Source: Rhizopus sp. PT2906 (lineage: Eukaryota; Mucoromycota; Mucoromycetes; Mucorales; Rhizopodaceae). Taken from it: a stretch of DNA of 12,897 nt. The stretch covers positions 1 through 12,897 of the forward strand of contig JAMYHX010000773.1 of the NCBI GenBank assembly GCA_025529335.1, written 5' to 3'. This document shows, piece by piece, positions 1 through 9,530 of the stretch (position 1 is its first letter; each line of letters starts with the position of its first letter). The notes under the pieces were generated by a model. The model did no database searches. It was not told where the DNA came from and saw only the letters and a list, made by a program, of their open reading frames with translations. A program made the translations under genes and the position numbers.

Positions 1-512
1 CTACTCTGTCAAACCCTTTTTTTTCTCTTTGACTTTTTGCAAGTAAAGGCTAGATAATTATTATTTTGTAGTAGTTGCTATGTGCTTTGTTTTCTACAAG
101 CAATAGTTTTGTATAAAGGAGAAATAAAAAAAGCTATGGATAAAGTAAATAGTGCAACAACTAAAAATGGTAATAACAAATGATATCAGGTTCCGAAACC
201 CTGTTGACCCTAAAAATCCCATGAAAAAATAGTCAGGGTATACGTTGTTGTGGTTCCTACGTGCTCTAAATACCTCAACACGTTTTGTAGATTCATCCTA
301 TAACAAAAGATAATTTCTTTTCAACAGAGTTTAACAATTCTATAAATAGGATACAATGAAGTGGATCTCTTCAAATAAGATACAACAACAAGTCTATAAC
401 CTCAAGTTTCAACTCAATTGATAAGCTATCTTTTCCCTAAAGCCTTAATCTTTCGTCTTCAATCTTTAGACATGCTCTTAAAAGATACAAATACTATTCA
501 GTCTATGTATTT
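1..512. other. Intergenic / 3' flank, no gene seen
   Basis: AT-rich sequence with in-frame stops on both strands and no convincing coding stretch. It is the downstream flank of the minus-strand HAD gene. Positions 186-236 hold short related motifs (accctg, gaccct and, inverted, agggta) that could be the worn end of a DNA transposon, but this is too short to call. An open stretch on the plus strand at 418-804 is mostly the shadow of the HAD gene's last exon. Confidence 0.5.
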
Positions 513-518
513 TTTATT
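513..518 (-). terminator. Poly(A) signal AATAAA of the HAD gene
   Basis: Plus-strand tttatt reads AATAAA on the minus strand, about 8 nt past the TAG stop at 526-528. Position and orientation suit 3'-end formation of the HAD-family transcript, although a spacing this short after the stop is tight. Confidence 0.45.
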
Positions 519-525
519 TATATTT

Positions 526-2121
526 CTAAAGCTTTCCTTCTTCCTTTGCAATGACTTTTTCTACAGCTTCTTCTACATTTTCACAAACCATCTTTGCTGG
601 ATAATCAGGAGAGTTATCTTTTCCAGTAAATACGCCAGTTCTAACAAGGATACTTGTCCAGCCATAGTCATTGGCTCCTTTGATATCAGCTGCTGGATTA
701 TCACCAACTGCATAAACGTTTCTTCCTTGTTCACCAGCGATGGTATTAAAAATTTGTTCGGCAAATTTGTAGGTCGCAGCATGAGGCTTTCCAAAAGAGG
801 TTGATTTCAATTCATGGCCAGTCAATGTTCTGTATAGTCCTTCAAGCGCATGTTTAAACGCGCCTTGGCCCAGACGAGGCGCAGGGAAATCGGTGCTCCA
901 GATCTAAAATGGTGTTTAGTCTCTCTTTCTTTTTTTCTGTGTATGAAAGACTTACAAGATCATTCTATTATAATATGATTAGTGCTCTTGGTTAAATTTG
1001 ATTTGGGTCATATAACTTACGTTTGACCAGTAAAGTGGGACATCTTGTACAGAATAGTCTTCTTTTCTTGTTCCAAGTACGCCGCCTTTTGAACAAAGCG
1101 CGTCAAGCATTATTTGTAAATCTCTGCCCCCTATCAATTGAATCAGTTTAGATTATGATATATGTGTGTATACTTATTGATTCTTACATTCAAATGAGTC
1201 ATGAAATACCATAACTGCATGAATAGGATGTTGTGAAAACTCAATGGGGTGACTCTAACAGTAAGAAAATTCATTTAAAATCAAAAAAAGGGAGAGTATG
1301 CATAGAGGATGACTTACGCTTGTTAAAACAGACAAGTCAGAGACTGTTTCAGTATGTGGCCATACAGAGTTATTCCAATGCATGACATCATGAGGAATAA
1401 CGACATCTTGAAATCCGTACCTAAAGAAAATACGGTTGAAAATCCATGTCATTTATACGTGAGCGCTGCATATTTACTTTGTAGCAACGTTATAACAGTT
1501 TCTGCCTGTTCCACCAACGACAAGTACTCTCTTATTACGATATTTCTCTGCAAGGTTTTGCATGGGTGAATGAGATAATATGACGCATTTGGGATCAATC
1601 TATTTTACACACACACACACACACGCGTTTGATGATGGAAAAATTCAGGGGATAAACAAACACATACCTTTACTCCAACTATTTCGCTTATTTGATTTGC
1701 TTTTTCTTCTTCAGTCATACCACCACCATTAGTCAGCAAGACAAAAGGAACTTTTCTAAAAGATAGTTTAGATGGTTTGTCCCCCTTTTTTTTTTCTTTA
1801 CTTTTGTTACCTGTTTGCTGAATTGTCTCCATTTAGTTGCTTTAATGCTCTAATGTCGAGTCAGTAATCATATTTTTTTTTGTGTTTTGTGCTCTACCTT
1901 GTTGCTTCTGGAATACGACGTTTTCCCTATGCAAATGAAGAAGAAAGTTATTGAGAGAAAGAGAGAAAGAGAGAGAGAGGAAAGTTTACTTTAATCAATA
2001 CACCATCAATGTCAAAAGCGAACGCATAATTTCCTTTATTTGCTGTGGATATGAAACGAGCGGATGTATTAATAGCCTTTGCAAGAAAGCTTCTTTTCAA
2101 CATGGTTGTCATGGTAGACAT
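526..2121 (-). CDS. HDHD5: Mitochondrial HAD-superfamily (CECR5/YKR070W-type) hydrolase-like protein
   Basis: Nine exons, read from high to low coordinate: 1990-2121, 1898-1926, 1811-1849, 1668-1755, 1478-1599, 1318-1420, 1188-1254, 1021-1130, 526-903. They sum to 1068 nt, or 355 aa, close to the length of yeast YKR070W. All introns are GT-AG, 48-117 nt, and every junction keeps frame. The start is the first ATG (2119-2121). The first ~27 residues are rich in Ser, Thr, Arg and Lys with no acidic residue, as in a mitochondrial presequence. HAD motif I is DIDGVL (D37, D39), motif II LLTNGGG (T75), motif III Lys in FGKPH (K269), and motif IV GDNPAAD (D298, D303). DSFEWGRDLQ and the C-terminal GWTSILVRTGVF segment are typical of HAD class IIA proteins and the CECR5 family. 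The family is mitochondrial; its substrate is not settled to my knowledge. The gene is divergent from IPI3. Family assignment is firm; exon borders are hand-placed. Confidence 0.9.
1605..1625. repeat. (AC)n microsatellite in a HAD-gene intron
   Basis: A run of CA/AC dinucleotides lies inside the intron between the exons at 1668-1755 and 1478-1599. On the coding strand it is a GT/TG run just upstream of the acceptor at 1600-1601. Such tracts are length-variable and here replace the usual polypyrimidine tract. Confidence 0.85.
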
Positions 2122-2965
2122 TGCAACTTCTAGCAAAAAAGAACTGTGAAAGTGTAACGCGGTGTTTTAAAGAGATGTGCTCACAAAAACACTCGGCAAC
2201 TGTAAACAAGTTATGTGAAGCTAATAGCAACTGATTTCAAGCCAGTACAACTGGGCTTGGGTTATTCAGAATTACAGTATGTGTTCACATTAAATCAAGA
2301 CAATTCTTGATACAACCATGACCAATAATCCAGTGATTCATACTTTAAAAGACTGTAATTTAATAAGCATTCTCGTATGTATCCCTTCCTTTAGTAAATC
2401 GTATTCACTACTATGCTTATTGCGGTCAGCCTACCCTTAACCTGTTTATGCCCGAGAGTTTTTTTCTTGAGCTTCAAAATATACACCTTTTTCAGAAATT
2501 ATTCGCAGACATTACAAAGTCAATAACAATTAAACACTTTATGTCTTCTTTATTATTAAAAAGACAACATTTAATGCATAAAATGAGCTTGATATTTTTG
2601 AGAAAAGATAAATGTGGTCAAGGCTTTATAACAAAATAAAAAGTTGTTGGATACTTTGTTTAAATAGTCTGATCTTGACTTCTCTTCTTCTTTGGGCCAA
2701 AAAGTAAGACCAGCTATTCACCAGCTAGCCCTAAGGTATGTTATACTCACTTTTCTTGCTTCTCTTTTTTTCTCTTATATATCAATGTAAATAACTGATT
2801 TACTAATCATTTCTTTATTCATCCTTTTGCTTCTGATGTGCTCTCTTTTATTATCAGTGCGCGAATAATTTGTGAACAAGTTAGTTTTTAATGAAAATTT
2901 ATGTGGCTTAACATTTGATATTGCATAACTTTTTTTTTTTCTTCTTCTTTTTTGTCCTCTTCCTT
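2122..2965. promoter_or_regulatory. Divergent upstream region shared by the HAD gene and IPI3
   Basis: 844 nt separate the two divergent start codons and hold no convincing coding region. Close to IPI3 the plus strand is C/T-rich (2745-2775, 2930-2965), common in fungal promoters and 5' UTRs. A possible 5'-UTR intron is visible: donor GTATGT at 2736 and acceptor TATCAG ending at 2857. No specific factor site could be named with confidence. Confidence 0.4.
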
Positions 2966-4454
2966 ATGGTGACTGAAGTAGCTTTATCTGCATCCAACAC
3001 TGACAGCACTATTCATGTGTGGGATATTCGCTCTGGATCGAGTCTTTTCTCGTTCAAGCAAAGTCAATCAGCCAAAGGTGGTCTTACACTTGTTCCTAAA
3101 CCAGGCAACACCTTTCAAGTGGGATCTGTCGTCAGTGCTCAAACCGATCGAGCGATCCTCAACGTGTATCAGTTTCATAAAGACCAGATTATGCACAAAA
3201 TGATTACAAGTGAAAAGATGATTAGTGTGGCTGCCTCTCATCAAGGTCAGTACTTGGCAGCTGCCACTGCTACAGGCAAGGTATACTTGTGGCATATACC
3301 CACTGGCCATTTGATGCGTATGTTTGAAGCTCACTATCGACCTGTTCATCGCTTGGTATTCAGTCATGATGATGCTACACTATTAACAGCCAGTGAAGAT
3401 GCTTCAGTCAATGTCTGGTTGTTGACTCACTTGATAGAAGAAGACAGACCAGCACCCTTATATTCTTGGTCAGATCATACATTGCCAGTAACTGACCTCT
3501 ATGTCGGACATGGACAACTATCAGGCGCTCGAGTATGTACAGCAAGTTTAGATCATACGGTCAAGGTAATGAAACAAAAGAAAGAGAGAAAGTAAGAAAG
3601 AAATAAAAAGTAATAAGTTGTTTATATAGCTTTGGGATATGGCTACAGGTCACCTTTTGACAACTTTCTTATTTCCTAAGCCAGTATCAAGCGTGGTCTT
3701 ACACCCTTCAGAGACAATGATATTTGCAGCATGTGATGACAAAATTTTCTCTGTAGACCTGTACAGACGTCGACAAGATCAGACTTATGAAAGTGTAGGA
3801 GGTATGGGTCGAGTAGAATCTGTGGGCATCAAAGATCATTATCAGGATAAACCCAACCTGGGTGCTGTGTTCAGTGGACATAAGGGTACGGTCAACTCTC
3901 TCAGCTTATCATTTGATGGAACTCTGTTGATCTCTGGAGCAGAGGATGGTGAATGTATTGTCTGGGACGTCATCAGTCGACAAAGTTTACGCACATTTGG
4001 ACTACACAAGGGACCTGTCACACACGTCTCTTGCTTTTTGAGACCTATAGAATTGCAACCCAATGCACCACAGAATATTGTGCCCATGCCATGGGCTCCC
4101 TTGAAGCGCATGATGGTCACATCTGAAGAAGAGCGTCGTAGCACCTCACTGCAAATGATTCAAAATACATCTACTGATTTACTGAATCAGTACCAATCTA
4201 TAGAAGAAGGCACTTTCTACCTAGAGCCTGAAAGATCCAAGATCAAGCAGGCATCGGCCAATATGAAACAGTTGAAACCAAGTGATGCAAATGAATCTCT
4301 TCAGAGTCAAGTAGAAACACTTCGATCCGAATTATTAAAGGTCAATGCGCACTACCAAAAATCAAAATCTTTGCAGAAGCAAATGTACGATACAATTGTA
4401 GATAAATTCATGAGTGAACGAAGAGAAAATAAAAAGCGAAAGTTACAAGACGAT

Positions 4455-4486
<32 letters not shown>

Positions 4487-4511
4487 GGAAAATGAAGAAC
4501 AAACTGTATAA
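2966..4511 (+). CDS. IPI3: Ipi3/WDR18 WD40-repeat protein of the Rix1 pre-60S complex
   Basis: Two exons, 2966-3565 and 3630-4511, with a 64-nt GT-AG intron (GTAATG...TATATAG) that falls inside a WD repeat and joins HTVK to LWDMATG. Product 493 aa. In yeast, Ipi3 acts with Rix1 and Ipi1 in ITS2 processing and late nuclear maturation of the 60S subunit. WD-type blades end at HVWDIRSG (~18-25), VYLWHIPTGH, VNVWLL, VKLWDMATG (~199-207) and CIVWDV. The N-terminal MVTEVALSAS and the segment WSDHTLPVTDLYVG follow human WDR18 closely. The C-terminus carries a predicted coiled coil (LQSQVETLRSELLKV), a basic ENKKRKL patch and an acidic Glu run coded by gaa/gag repeats (about 4455-4500). I chose the ATG at 2966 because it restores the WDR18-like N-terminus; sequence before it is a T-rich leader. 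Confidence 0.9.
4455..4500 (+). repeat. GAA/GAG trinucleotide run coding the acidic tail of Ipi3
   Basis: Purine-only triplets encode a near-uninterrupted glutamate tract at the C-terminus of the Ipi3 protein. Such tracts are prone to length change between strains; acidic tails are frequent in nucleolar ribosome-assembly factors. Confidence 0.8.
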
Positions 4512-4531
4512 AACAGCTCTATTTCTTGCTT

Positions 4532-4553
4532 TTTATTATTATTATTATTATTA
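4532..4553. repeat. (TTA/ATT)n microsatellite in the convergent 3' region
   Basis: About seven ATT units lie between the IPI3 stop (4509-4511) and the kinase stop (4708-4710). On the minus strand they provide AATAAA-like motifs that could also serve 3'-end formation of the kinase transcript. Confidence 0.75.
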
Positions 4554-4597
4554 TGTGCTTTACACTTTTGTACCTATTCATCCTCCTAAAACAACCC

Positions 4598-4603
4598 AAT
4601 AAA
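4598..4603 (+). terminator. Poly(A) signal AATAAA of IPI3
   Basis: AATAAA stands 87 nt past the IPI3 stop codon on the same strand, in the 196-nt convergent gap with the kinase gene. Spacing and orientation fit a fungal 3'-end signal. Confidence 0.5.
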
Positions 4604-4707
4604 AACAAAAAGGAACTCTCTCTATTTCAAAAGAGAAAGAAAGAAGAGAGGGCGGGACAAAGTTTAATCAATAACTTTCTCTTTTTTCTCTTTTTTTCTT
4701 TTTCTTT

Positions 4708-7413
4708 TTACAACTTTAGCTCTGCTAAAATCCTACTACACATCGTCTTATATTGCCATAAATCGCCACCTACTCTTCTGAACTGTAAGCCATGCATACC
4801 AAGAAGCCATGGTACTTTGACAATATAGATTTCAAATCGTACAACAAGATCTGGAACAGGCACAGCCTGATCTTCTTCTGCTACCTTTTTTAGGTCGATG
4901 CTCGGCATATGTACGCACTCAAATCGTCCTTTACTCTCCCGCCAGCGGACACTAATACGTTCTAGGACACGTATGAGATCTGCACGTATAACTGAAGGAT
5001 GCTTTGTGGATGTTGTCGAAACAGAGAAAAGACCCTTGAGAAAGACTGGTTTGATATTTTCATCCGCTGTACCTTGTGATGAACTAGGCACAGGAGACTT
5101 TTCCTGAACCTGTTGTTGGGTCAACTTGGGAAGTTCATTGATGGGCGATTGGCCGATTGTCATACGACGAGGTATTGGGGTTTTCGCGCCGGCTACTCGA
5201 GGTTTTGCAGGCTTCGGTGAAAGCATGTTGGGATAAGGTGCATATGACTGTGAAAGGTATGGAGTTGGATGATTGTTGTTACAATTAGATGGAATGTGTA
5301 TAGGAGTCAGCGGCGTTGTTACTGTTAAATTAGGCACTTGTGCTGGTGATGCAGAGGTTGATGATGATGTTATCGGCACAGGAGCGGCAGCAACGGCAGT
5401 AGTGGCTGAAGCCTTTCTCGGTCGGCTTTCATTTCTTGACAGTGCAACACTAAGTCTGCGAAAGACATTCTCGTTTGTTGATTGTTCGTTATTATTGTCG
5501 TTATGGTTATGATGGGTATGGGGTCTATTATTTGCGCTGATAGATGTCGTGGGGTGAACTGTAGAGCTTCCTTCATCGGAATGCTGTCGGTTGTTGTTAT
5601 TGTTATTTCGAGATGATTTTGAAAATAAACGGGTGAGACCCGCATTGATGATGTTGTGCTGCTTGTTGTCTTCGTCTGTATCCAAAACGAAATCAAGATG
5701 AGGCGACTTCTTTTCTGAACTGTAGTGATTATGATGTTGAATATATTCCGCAAGTGGTTTGTGAATTCTTTCAGGGGATGTAGGGCATTGCTCTTCAGCC
5801 TGTCTTTCAGCTTCAAGTCTTTCACGTTCCATACGTTCCTTGACTAAATAATAGATTGAGATCAAAGGATCATAAGCGGCTGGAATAGATTGTGGATCTT
5901 CATTAGGTAGCGAGAAAGATTTAACTGGGTGCCAATAGGAATAAAGCTGACTCTGTCGATGATTACGCTGAACTTCCATAGAACGCTCGAATGCAGTCTG
6001 AGAAGCTATTTGATATTCCTCGGATGTCACAATAGCCTCGAGCTTTTCTTTGATTTGCTCTTCCGTACCAAATTCAAATCCTGTCATCTGTCGAATAACG
6101 TCCATGTTGATAGGCAAAGAGAGCGGTAATCGATCAGGCAAATGATTCTTTACTGGACAGTCATAACCTTTGTTCATCCAAGGGTGAACCATGAGTTCTG
6201 AGACTGTTGCACGGTGAGCTGGATTAACGACAAGCATGCGGGACAAGATAGCACGACACTCTATATATATTTTCAGCACGGACAAGAAAAATATAAATTT
6301 TTTAAATGACCTGTGCTAAGATGATATGGAAACTCGAAAACACCACGCTTGATTTTCTTATGTAAAGCAGCCGTGTTGCCATCATCAAATGGCACCTTAC
6401 CACAGAGCAACACATAGAGGACGACACCAAAACTCCAGACGTCAACCTCTGGGCCAGTATAAGCCTTTGCATTCAATAATTCAGGTGCAGCAAAATAAAG
6501 TGATCCACAAAAGGTACTCAAGTTTGATTTGGTGGAGAATAGATTAGATAATCCAAAGTCGATGATTTTGATATTGCCCTCTTGAGACACCAAAATGTTT
6601 TCAATCTTCAAGTCTATATCTCTTTTTAATTTTGACCAAAAATAATACTCTTTATATCATCATCTTACCTCGGTGAACAATGGAATTTCGGTGACAGTAA
6701 TCGAGAGCGCTGAGTATCTGTCTGGCAAATCGCCTTGCTTGCTTTTCCTTCAATCTACCGTGAGAAATAATGTAATCTAACAATTGACCACCAGCGACAT
6801 ATTCCATAAACAGATAATAGAAATCATCCATGTCAACCATTTCCTTCAGACTGACGATATAAGGGTGGTGTAAAAGTAATAGGATGTTTGCTTCTCTTAT
6901 CGCTCTGGCTTCTCTATTTTCATCCTTCATTTTGTCCCTTTGAAGTATTACTTTGGGAATAATCTTGACAGCAAGCTATATTAAATGTGTTATTTTTATA
7001 TTCAACATATTACATATATATATATATATATATACCTTTTCTTTGGTTGTATTATGAATGGCTAATCGCACTTTACCCATGGATCCTGCTCCAATGGTAC
7101 TAGACAAGGTGTAATTGCCAATCACTCTTCTCGGCTTTGGTTGTCTATTGATACCACCATTACTACTACTACTACTTGGTTCTCTCAGTTCTCTAGACTG
7201 ATCTCGTATGTTTGTTGTTGTTAAAGGACGGTCAGAGTCAGGATAAGGTGGAGGTAGTTCTGAAGGTGTGGGTGAGTCAATCAAGATTTTGTTACCGTCT
7301 GGTCCATTGACTAACTTGTCTTTTATGTGGTATATATTTTCTTCCCAAGAACGGTCAACTAAGTCATTGGAAGACTCTGAATCACAATCATTAACAGAAT
7401 CAGAAAAAGACAT
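4708..7413 (-). CDS. KIN1: Kin1/Kin2 (MARK/PAR-1 family) serine/threonine kinase with KA1 domain
   Basis: Four exons: 7036-7413, 6669-6975, 6311-6613, 4708-6260 (2541 nt, 846 aa), with introns of 50-60 nt. The kinase domain spans about residues 99-356: Gly loop IGAGSMGKV, ATP-binding Lys in LAVKI (K130), HRDLK (D229), DFG (D247-G249), activation-loop LSTFCGS with the conserved Thr (T262, the position phosphorylated in MARK kinases), APE (271-273) and the closing HPWM. A KIN1-type linker (MDVIRQMTGFEFG) follows, then a long low-complexity region with Asn runs (RNNNNNNR) and Ser/Thr/Pro/Ala-rich stretches. The last ~114 residues form a kinase-associated KA1 domain (FEIYIVKV...GLQFRRVGG...ILAELKL), which binds acidic membrane lipids in this family. 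Yeast Kin1/Kin2 regulate exocytosis and polarity at the plasma membrane. The protein is somewhat shorter than yeast Kin1. The third intron has a weak donor (GTCATT), but the join HLST-ECRAILSRML matches the family. Confidence 0.93.
7012..7034. repeat. (TA)n microsatellite in kinase intron 1
   Basis: An alternating TA run sits directly inside the 5' end of the first kinase intron (6976-7035), abutting the donor GTATAT on the minus strand. It is intronic and not a TATA box of the gene, whose start lies further upstream at 7413. Confidence 0.85.
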
Positions 7414-7660
7414 TAAAGAAACAAAGGAAAAAGACTACAACAACAAAAAAAGAAAGGAAAAAAAAAAAGAGAAAAAGAAAAGAATAAAGCTGGCTTAAAA
7501 TAAATTTCCCTCGGTAAAGAAGCCTCTTTTTCTCTTTTTCTCTCTCTCTTTTTTTTTGTGTTGTGTGTGTGGGGAACAAATCAACGTTGATTATCATGCA
7601 AAAAAAAAAAAAAAAATAAACACTGAATCTGAATCAGGGTACACCGCGGAGACATAAATA
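7414..7660 (-). promoter_or_regulatory. Upstream region of the kinase gene, homopurine/homopyrimidine tracts
   Basis: The 272 nt between the kinase ATG and the end of the myosin fragment contain strong strand asymmetry. Positions 7418-7487 are almost all purine on the plus strand, so C/T-rich on the kinase coding strand. Positions 7522-7557 are pyrimidine-rich, and 7600-7616 is an A run. C/T-rich leaders just before the ATG are usual in fungal genes. No TATA box or named motif is certain. Confidence 0.4.
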
Positions 7661-7666
7661 TTTATT
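7661..7666 (-). terminator. Poly(A) signal AATAAA of the myosin V tail gene
   Basis: Plus-strand tttatt, 20 nt past the TGA stop (7686-7688) of the myosin tail exon, reads AATAAA on its coding strand. Its survival shows that the 3' end of that gene is intact even though the 5' end is missing. Confidence 0.5.
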
Positions 7667-7685
7667 TACAACACTATAATACATA

Positions 7686-8748
7686 TCACAAGCTTCCTGG
7701 TTCTTCTACAATCATTTCCTTTCGTTTAGTTTCATAAAGAGCAGCTTCTAATTGAATGAGCTGACGAAGACGTTTAAGTTGCATCCATGCTGGTAAATAA
7801 AGATATTCTGTCACTTTACGCGAACTGGGTATTTCAAATGGTGCAGACGTATCCAAGGGAACTAGATCTAGTAGTAATACATTATTACCTCCAGATATTA
7901 CACGATTGGCAACTTCCTTAAGTATTTCAGGTTTGATAGGGGTTTCATAGTCAAGAAGATGGTATTGGGAAATAAGCTTTTGAATTTGAGTTGGAGATAG
8001 AACCCAGCAAACGTCATATATATTTTCAATATCTTCCAGACTGGCCTTTTTTAATTGAAGTAACTTGGTAGCTTGGGTGAGATGCTCTAGTTGAAGTACC
8101 CCTTCAGGTATGTCATGCTTCTTGCACCATTCCTCAATACGAGAGATGTTGTATTGAATTTGCATGGCTAGATAAATCATTAAACATCATTCATTCCCTA
8201 TTCTATTATATTCCATTCTATTCTATTTTACCTCGCTTCCAAGATGAAAAGTTTTTTCGCATCAACAAATCATTAAACGACATGGTTCCAGTCATTTTCA
8301 AAACTTCTGTTAGAACCTGACGAATGGTCGATGGTTCAATAGAGTAACATGTCATCGTTTTGTGCACCTTGTGTAAGAATGCCAGCAAGTCATCCATGTT
8401 GTATGCAGGTTCACTGTGGGTCATAAAGAGTCTATTTAGGAATCTACCAGAGTCATTTGTGATAAAGCCTGGTAGCGATTGGCTCTCGATGACAGCAGGA
8501 ATAACCATCTTGCTATACCGCTTTTTGATTTCCTTGACAAGGATTTGATAGATATTGTCTTCGAGACACTGTAGCTCGTGTTTGATGTCTTGAGTTAGCT
8601 TTTCAAATTCTCTCCAACTGATAGAGTGACCTCCTTCATGCAATTCCTTTTGGAGTTGTTGCTCTGTTTGGATAATAGTAGACAAAAGCTCATGTGTGTT
8701 TGTTAACCAAAAAGAACATGGTACAAAAGCATCCTCTCCATTAAATGT
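7686..8748 (-). CDS. Class V myosin globular tail (DIL domain), 5'-truncated
   Basis: Two exons, 8232-8748 and 7686-8167, joined by a 64-nt GT-AG intron (GTAAAA...TATCTAG), give about 332 residues with no internal stop. This is the cargo-binding tail of a myosin V (yeast Myo2/Myo4 type). Recognisable blocks, in order: VPCSFWLTNTHELLS, VIPAVIESQSLPGF, MDDLLAFLHKVHKTM, FNDLLMRKNFSSWKR, ISRIEEWCKKH, LSPTQIQKLISQY and the C-terminal LPAWMQLKR. Complete myosin V proteins are about 1500 aa or more and place a motor, IQ motifs and a coiled coil before this domain; none is visible upstream. The first Met in frame is ~80 residues in, so the fragment has no start codon of its own. A candidate acceptor (CTTGTAG) directly precedes the exon. 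Upstream, after at most a few codons, retroelement-derived DNA begins. It is either a truncated gene relic or the last exons of a gene split by insertion. Confidence 0.85.
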
Positions 8749-8799
8749 CTACAAGAGGCAAAGTCAATGACAAGTTCAACGATCTAGCTTACTTACCAC

Positions 8800-9530
8800 T
8801 AAGGTTATGCTTTACATGTCGAAGTTGCCACTCATGTCTGAACGAGTCAGCATACCACAGACACAGCTCCCCTCTTTCGTTTCTTATATTTGCCGGAAGA
8901 TGCACTACTTGCTTGCCTGTTACCTTATATTTGCAATATCAGAAGAAGCCAGTGGTATGCTCTCTCTCTCTCGTACACTACTTTGGAAAAGTTTACTGTC
9001 TACTACTGAGGAACCCGATACTCGCTCACTCAAGGCTGCTAAACGACGCTTTTTGCAACAAAATCTAGAGATCTGTCAACGATGCCGAAACTCCAAGCTG
9101 CTTTCTAACTGCCGATGACCGATCTCTCTGGATTTTATACTCTGCCTGCCCATGTCTAAATCAGAGTGCAGTCGCTGTATACACTGGAGACTAGGCTGGC
9201 TTCCTGGTGGTAAACCTGGACCATGTCCCAAAGCACCCAACGCAACTGCTTTCTAAGAAACACGCTGTTAGTTGCCTACTATATGAGTTAGATAAGCTAC
9301 ACCATAACAAATTGAATCTACTAAGCATCCCCATGGTCAAAATCTCCTTGTATGGTTGAAGCAATTCATTCAACTTTTCATTGATAACTCCACTCATCAC
9401 TTTCTTTTTTATCCTTATTCCCATAAGGGTTTTTTTTTTCGCTACTATTTACTTCCAAACGGATTGAACGAGTTGAACGATGTTTATTTTATTTTATTTT
9501 TTGCGCTCATTTGGACCATCAATAAAATAT
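8800..9530 (+). mobile_element. Decayed 3' portion of a non-LTR (LINE-type) retrotransposon
   Basis: Plus-strand translation gives element-like blocks in shifting frames. An open stretch (8807-9118) contains LLWKSLLSTTEEPDTRS, AKRRFLQQNLEICQRC and KLLSNC. After a stop comes a Cys-rich block (about 9165-9240, SECSRCIHWRLGWLPGG then GPCPKAP). Then LLYELDKLHHNKLN and, one frame over, NLLVWLKQFIQLFIDN. I recall this order (RRFLxxN, CxxCxxWRLGWLPGGxPxxCP, LYELDxLQH, LLxWL) from the C-terminal part of mucoralean reverse-transcriptase polyproteins; that is memory, not a search. At least one stop, one frameshift and a probable deletion between KKHAVSCL and LYELD make it non-functional. No RT or endonuclease domain is present, so the copy is 5'-truncated, as is typical of LINE insertions. 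An AATAAA at 9521-9526 marks the likely 3' end. It abuts the truncated myosin tail in opposite orientation. Confidence 0.55.

Noticed and set aside
183..200. T-arm-like sequence (caggttccgaaaccctg) suggesting a tRNA
   Set aside because: The loop is one base too long, and no A-box, acceptor stem or anticodon arm can be folded around it.
418..804. Plus-strand 128-codon open frame
   Set aside because: It is antisense to the conserved last exon of the HAD gene and begins at TTG; composition is that of a shadow frame.
1605..1625. CA repeat as a CRISPR or satellite array
   Set aside because: It is a simple dinucleotide microsatellite with no spacers, and it is intronic.
3842..4144. Minus-strand open frame inside IPI3
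   Set aside because: It is a shadow of a strongly conserved WD40 coding exon on the plus strand.
5273..5825. Open frames on both strands within the kinase linker region
   Set aside because: They are alternative readings of the low-complexity Asn/Ser/Ala linker of the kinase, whose own frame runs unbroken to the KA1 domain.
7012..7034. TA repeat as a TATA-type promoter
   Set aside because: It lies inside the first intron of the kinase gene, next to its donor, and downstream of the start codon.
9191..9424. Minus-strand 77-codon frame as a further myosin exon
   Set aside because: It shows no similarity to the myosin V coiled coil or tail, and it is antisense to the retroelement blocks.
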